From contig JAUJPP010000007.1 of NCBI GenBank assembly GCA_030562195.1, positions 186,001 to 250,000 on the forward strand: a stretch of DNA of 64,000 nucleotides. Direction: 5' to 3'. Source of the DNA: Nipponacmea schrenckii (Eukaryota > Mollusca > Gastropoda > Lottiidae). Of the stretch, positions 60,701 through 64,000 are shown piece after piece. The notes under the pieces were generated by a model. The model ran no database searches. It saw only the letters and a program-made list of their open reading frames with translations, and was not told where the DNA came from. Made by a program: the position numbers and the translations under genes. Within the stretch, counting starts at the first letter, position 1. Every line of letters begins with the position of its first letter.

Positions 60701-63700
60701 GAATACACTTTGTCATACACTAATATTTGTGTTTAATATTGACCATTAGTTTATTGAAAATCGCTTAAGGATTCTATTCAGCGTTTTATATTATACCTTT
60801 AAAGGAAATTTTGACCATTAGTTTACTTTGCCAGACTTTTTTTTTATCAATTTTCAGAATTAAACTATAACATCAGGTTTCCTTACAATTCATCTAAAAC
60901 CTTATGTTTTAAGACTGTCATATCATTATTTGCATTCTCATAATATGACATGTTTGTAGACTCTTTTTATATTTAGTATAGAATATTCTACTATAGGATA
61001 AACATTTCAATACTATAAAGATATTGTAGGATGCTGTTTTCTTATTATTAATTTGACAAAATATATGATAACCTCGGCCCAATATAAGAATAAGATTTTA
61101 TAGAACCCTTTCAAATTTAGTCATTATGGTTTATTTTCTAGGTATTTGCTTGTGTATTTGTAAATGTTGGTGCAGCGTTTTTAAATGGTATATCAGCTAT
61201 ATTAACTGGTACATTAATAATACCACCTATAAATCAACTTTTACACTGTACATTCCTTTCTTCACAAAAACAATGTCATTGTTTAACTCCATATAGTCGT
61301 TCTTTTGTTCAGCTTGACTATTCAATCGAAGGTAAGATGTTTTTATATAATTTATGGGTTTTTATTGGGGAAAAGAAATACAGGTACGAAAAATTGAATT
61401 AAGGTATAAGTGACAAATGTATGAATGAATTTTCTGATGAATTATCATTAACTATAGCATACCATATTACTCTGTTGCAATCTTGCTACTGAGAGAAGTA
61501 AAATATCACCAAAATTAATGAAGTTTGTTTGCACAAAATATCATTGATGATCCAGCCCCCTATTTCAACCTAACTCTTTACATTTCAGAACCAGTGACAT
61601 TAATATTTCAAGATACATCAAATTGTAATGATATAGAAGTAATATTAATACAGATAATATATACATTATGTGGATTATGTGTTGTCTCAGCAATAGCTTG
61701 TATAATATCAGCTATACTAGCTTTAATGGTACTCAGAATGGAAAGACGTAGAAAATTAGGATACCAGGTACCTCTTATTTTCACTGAATCTTTAACTCTG
61801 TTGATTGCATGGGAATAATTATTTATACCATTGAACAGATACACCAAAACTTGTAGCTTTGACTGAATATAAGGATCAAGTGCATGTAATTCAATATTTA
61901 TTGAGAATAAGAACTATGCAGTATGGCATTTGAAAAGTTATTAAGAGAATATATAAATTTTAAGTGAGAAAGACCCAATCTAATAGTTAATATAAATCAC
62001 AATTCATAACAATTTGATTAAAATAATTATCTAAGACACCATTTTATTGAACAGAAGGTGAAGTCAAAAGGTTAAAAAGTTTTAAAATTTGTGAGAGACA
62101 TGTTAGTAAACATAATGTTATTTTTATCACATTGAATGTCACTGTTTAATACTATTATCACAACAATAGGCTAATTCTTTTACTATAAGGACATTTATAT
62201 TTGTTTAACTAAAACAATACATTTCATTGTTATGGTATTTAACCTTTGTAGATAGACATCAGGAATATTTAAATATTAAATTCTCTGGATAAAGAATCAC
62301 TATAATCTTTTTTTAGCTCAGGGTCACACTGTAATATTAATTCTATAATCAATGTCTCAATACTTTATTTAAATAACTTGGATGTGAGTTGACTGCACAT
62401 ATCCTACATTTCAAATTATAATTTTTAATATCTGGTTACAGCAGAATGAATGTGTTAGGTCAGAATATTTTTTCATTCAGTCTTTTGGACACAACTTCCA
62501 CTGTGTCTTCAAACAGGAACAATAAGTCAAAGATTTTATTGATAGATAGTGGTCATATCAATCAACATCAATCAATAACAACAACAATCAATAACAACAA
62601 TCAATAACCTTTAATAAGTTGAAGATAAAAAGTCAAAAAAGAAATTTTATTATTTTATAATCAATCATTTATAATCAAATTCTTTGCTTCAAGCTTAATT
62701 CATGATGTCTTCAAAATATTTCTAAGGAACTTTAGTGGCTTTATTAGTTTTTTGGTGCTTGCTTAATCTTTAAGTATTCTATATTTGAATAGTTTTAAAT
62801 GACATTGGCAAAGTTTGTTTTTAATAGAAGCAGAAAACTAGTAGGTTATTTTTAAAATCTTTTCATGTATAAACAACAGTGTAATTGATAAAAAAAATTT
62901 GCTTACTATCCCTTTAAGAGTTAAGTAGTCGCTGGGCAGGGCAAGGTAATTGTCATTTATTTGACAAGCAGTTTCTAAATAACTGTACTTGACATAGTTC
63001 TATTTTAATATCAATTCTAACTTGTTCAAACAGCGTATTTGGGTGACCCTTCTATAAACTGCCAGGAAAAGTCACACTCTGTGTACACTTGAAATAAGCT
63101 TTCTAACCTGTTATTGTTTGTATATCAAGAACACTTATATCAACTATTTACGCTGTTTGATTTTCCATTTATGTGCAATCTAAATGGCTAGAATGTATGA
63201 ATAACATCATTACATTTTAATCTTAATCTATTGAAATATATTATGTATCGTTTCAGAATAGTACATATGATGAGATCTTTACCATCAGTAATTCCAACAC
63301 ACCAGATTCATCAGATAGTGAGAATGAACAAAATCCTACTTTATTGCGACCAATTTTACCATCATACAGTGATTTAGATAGAATTGAATCAGACACTAGT
63401 GCTAATAGACTGAGATCTAGTTTACAGCGTAGTCACAGTCTAAAGGCTCCAAAAATTGAATCTAACAATTTAGATATGGTTGAGAATACAACACCAAAGG
63501 AAAAAGTGACAAAATCGAAATTAAAAGAGCACAGACGCAGAGGTCAAAGAGCGGTAACACTTCATAATTTAGACTCAAAACAGTTAATGGTTATATTAAG
63601 TTTACAAATGAGATATCTCAAAGAAAATGAACACTCTAAATCTCAGGTGGAGTTAAGTGCTAGAAAACTTGATGAACAATTAAGGCGATCATTTACACCA

Positions 63701-64000
63701 CAGCCTTACCACTCAAGGTCAAAGTCATCTGAGTCAGAACGTGATGTGCGAAAAATTCGGTCACATACCCCTCAACCATATAAAACTAAGAAGCAGCAAA
63801 TGTATGAGAATTTGCAGACAGCCAACTTGAATGAGTTTTATGAAAATAATTTTCCTCCATGGGAAAGATCTCAATCAACGAAGGCTAAGGGATCAAATGA
63901 GAAAAGAAAGAGTAGTCACATACCTCACTATGAAGAAATAGATGACATAAGAAGTTATATGAGTGGAGATGAAGATGAAAGAGTTTATGCCAATCAATCA
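54713..64000 (+). CDS. four-TM ENTREP/FAM189-like protein (3' end beyond window)
   Basis: Exons 54713-54985, 60586-60642, 61142-61331, 61589-61767 and 63257 to beyond 64000; phases agree. At least 481 residues. Four membrane segments: ~47-68 (LWIFLVWGLVVSVCGLVTGG), ~90-104 (VIIAGIMVLVLFWKR), ~111-137 (VFACVFVNVGAAFLNGISAI) and ~190-222 (LIQIIYTLCGLCVVSAIACI). Between TM3 and TM4 lies a Cys-containing loop (HCTF, CHCL, SNCND). WKR after TM2, the CHC loop and CGLxxxSAIACIISAI fit the ENTREP (FAM189) family, related to TMEM255, whose members are endosomal adaptors for NEDD4-type ubiquitin ligases. The cytoplasmic tail is hydrophilic, Ser-rich and basic (HRRRGQRAVTLHNLDSKQL), with LPSYSDL and PHYEEI but no classical PPxY in the visible part. 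Exon 5 has no stop through 64000. Intron 1 is 5.6 kb. Family assignment is moderate; gene structure is firm. Confidence 0.75.
54986..60585. other. 5.6-kb first intron of the ENTREP-like gene
   Basis: AT-rich with no supported nested gene on either strand. At 59365-59394 CAGGCAAGGCAATATATGCCCACTGGC (in part) resembles the left end of the 2.2-kb repeat family. Sequence from about 59520 to 60540 has an abnormal excess of doubled and tripled bases and G/C homopolymers, discussed as a finding. Confidence 0.5.
60676..60850. repeat. small inverted-repeat element in ENTREP-like intron 2
   Basis: CCTTAAAGGTATAATAAG near 60679 is matched in reverse by TATTATACCTTTAAAGG near 60790. TTGACCATTAGTTTA occurs twice, near 60738 and 60814. 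Parts resemble (in reverse) the dispersed repeat downstream of DUSP22 near 5860 (GGCAAAGTTTAAAATTTTCC). Confidence 0.45.
61768..63256. other. ENTREP-like intron 4
   Basis: AT-rich intron without coding signal. A CAA/AATCAATAACAACAATCAAT short repeat lies at about 62560-62605. Around 62930-62950 GGGCAGGGCAAGGTAATTGT is faintly like the repeat-family end motif. Confidence 0.5.

Noticed and set aside
1..64000. tRNA or rRNA genes
   Set aside because: I looked for GGTTCGAATCC-type B boxes with a matching acceptor stem and for conserved rRNA strings and found none; a covariance-model scan would be decisive.

Overview
This is eukaryotic nuclear DNA: AT-rich, with short protein-coding exons bounded by GT-AG introns, long AT-rich intergenic spacers, and many transposon-derived repeats. 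The gene set (an interferon regulatory factor, DUSP22-type phosphatase, MTG2, PEDS1, two FAM92/CIBAR genes, an ENTREP-like membrane protein) together with CR1-like LINE and Penelope-like fragments fits an invertebrate metazoan. A mollusc or other lophotrochozoan is my best guess, but that is inference from the repeats and gene style. The track of long open frames catches only some exons, so I rebuilt each gene exon by exon from splice sites, reading phase and protein-family conservation.

Layout. 1-2.5 kb: intergenic. 2.58-4.72 kb (+): DUSP22-like phosphatase, five coding exons. 4.7-11.6 kb: intergenic with a 5'-truncated LINE (9.06-9.79 kb) ending in a TATC microsatellite. 11.6-18.3 kb (+): interferon regulatory factor, ten coding exons; its last intron carries a 2.2-kb repeat element. 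18.3-24.6 kb: repeat-rich spacer with a 50-bp tandem array, two foldback elements, and an 82-bp satellite interrupted by a Penelope-like retroelement fragment. 24.7-28.2 kb (-): MTG2 (GTPBP5), head-to-head with PEDS1 (TMEM189) at 28.9-32.8 kb (+). 33.0-35.2 kb: an inverted second copy of the 2.2-kb element. 37.7-41.5 kb (-): an unrecognised His-rich/coiled-coil gene with an LRR-cap-like first segment, divergent from a FAM92/CIBAR gene at 42.0-45.9 kb (+). 48.7-53.2 kb (-): a second FAM92/CIBAR gene, convergent with the first, with the same sizes and phases in its first seven exons. 54.7-64.0 kb (+): a four-TM ENTREP/FAM189-like gene that runs off the window.

How the genes relate. There is no operon; the genes are separate. 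Three pairs are head-to-head (MTG2/PEDS1, LRR-like/FAM92 copy 1, FAM92 copy 2/ENTREP-like), and the first two may share bidirectional promoters. The FAM92 pair is a local inverted duplication. The most unusual content is non-coding: a repeat family recognised by its GCCAGGCAAG-type and GTGGGCGTATA-type ends, present as two 2.2-kb copies in opposite orientation with a degenerate ~160-bp internal array and a GGAC microsatellite, plus several short derivatives, one with a perfect 15-bp target-site duplication.
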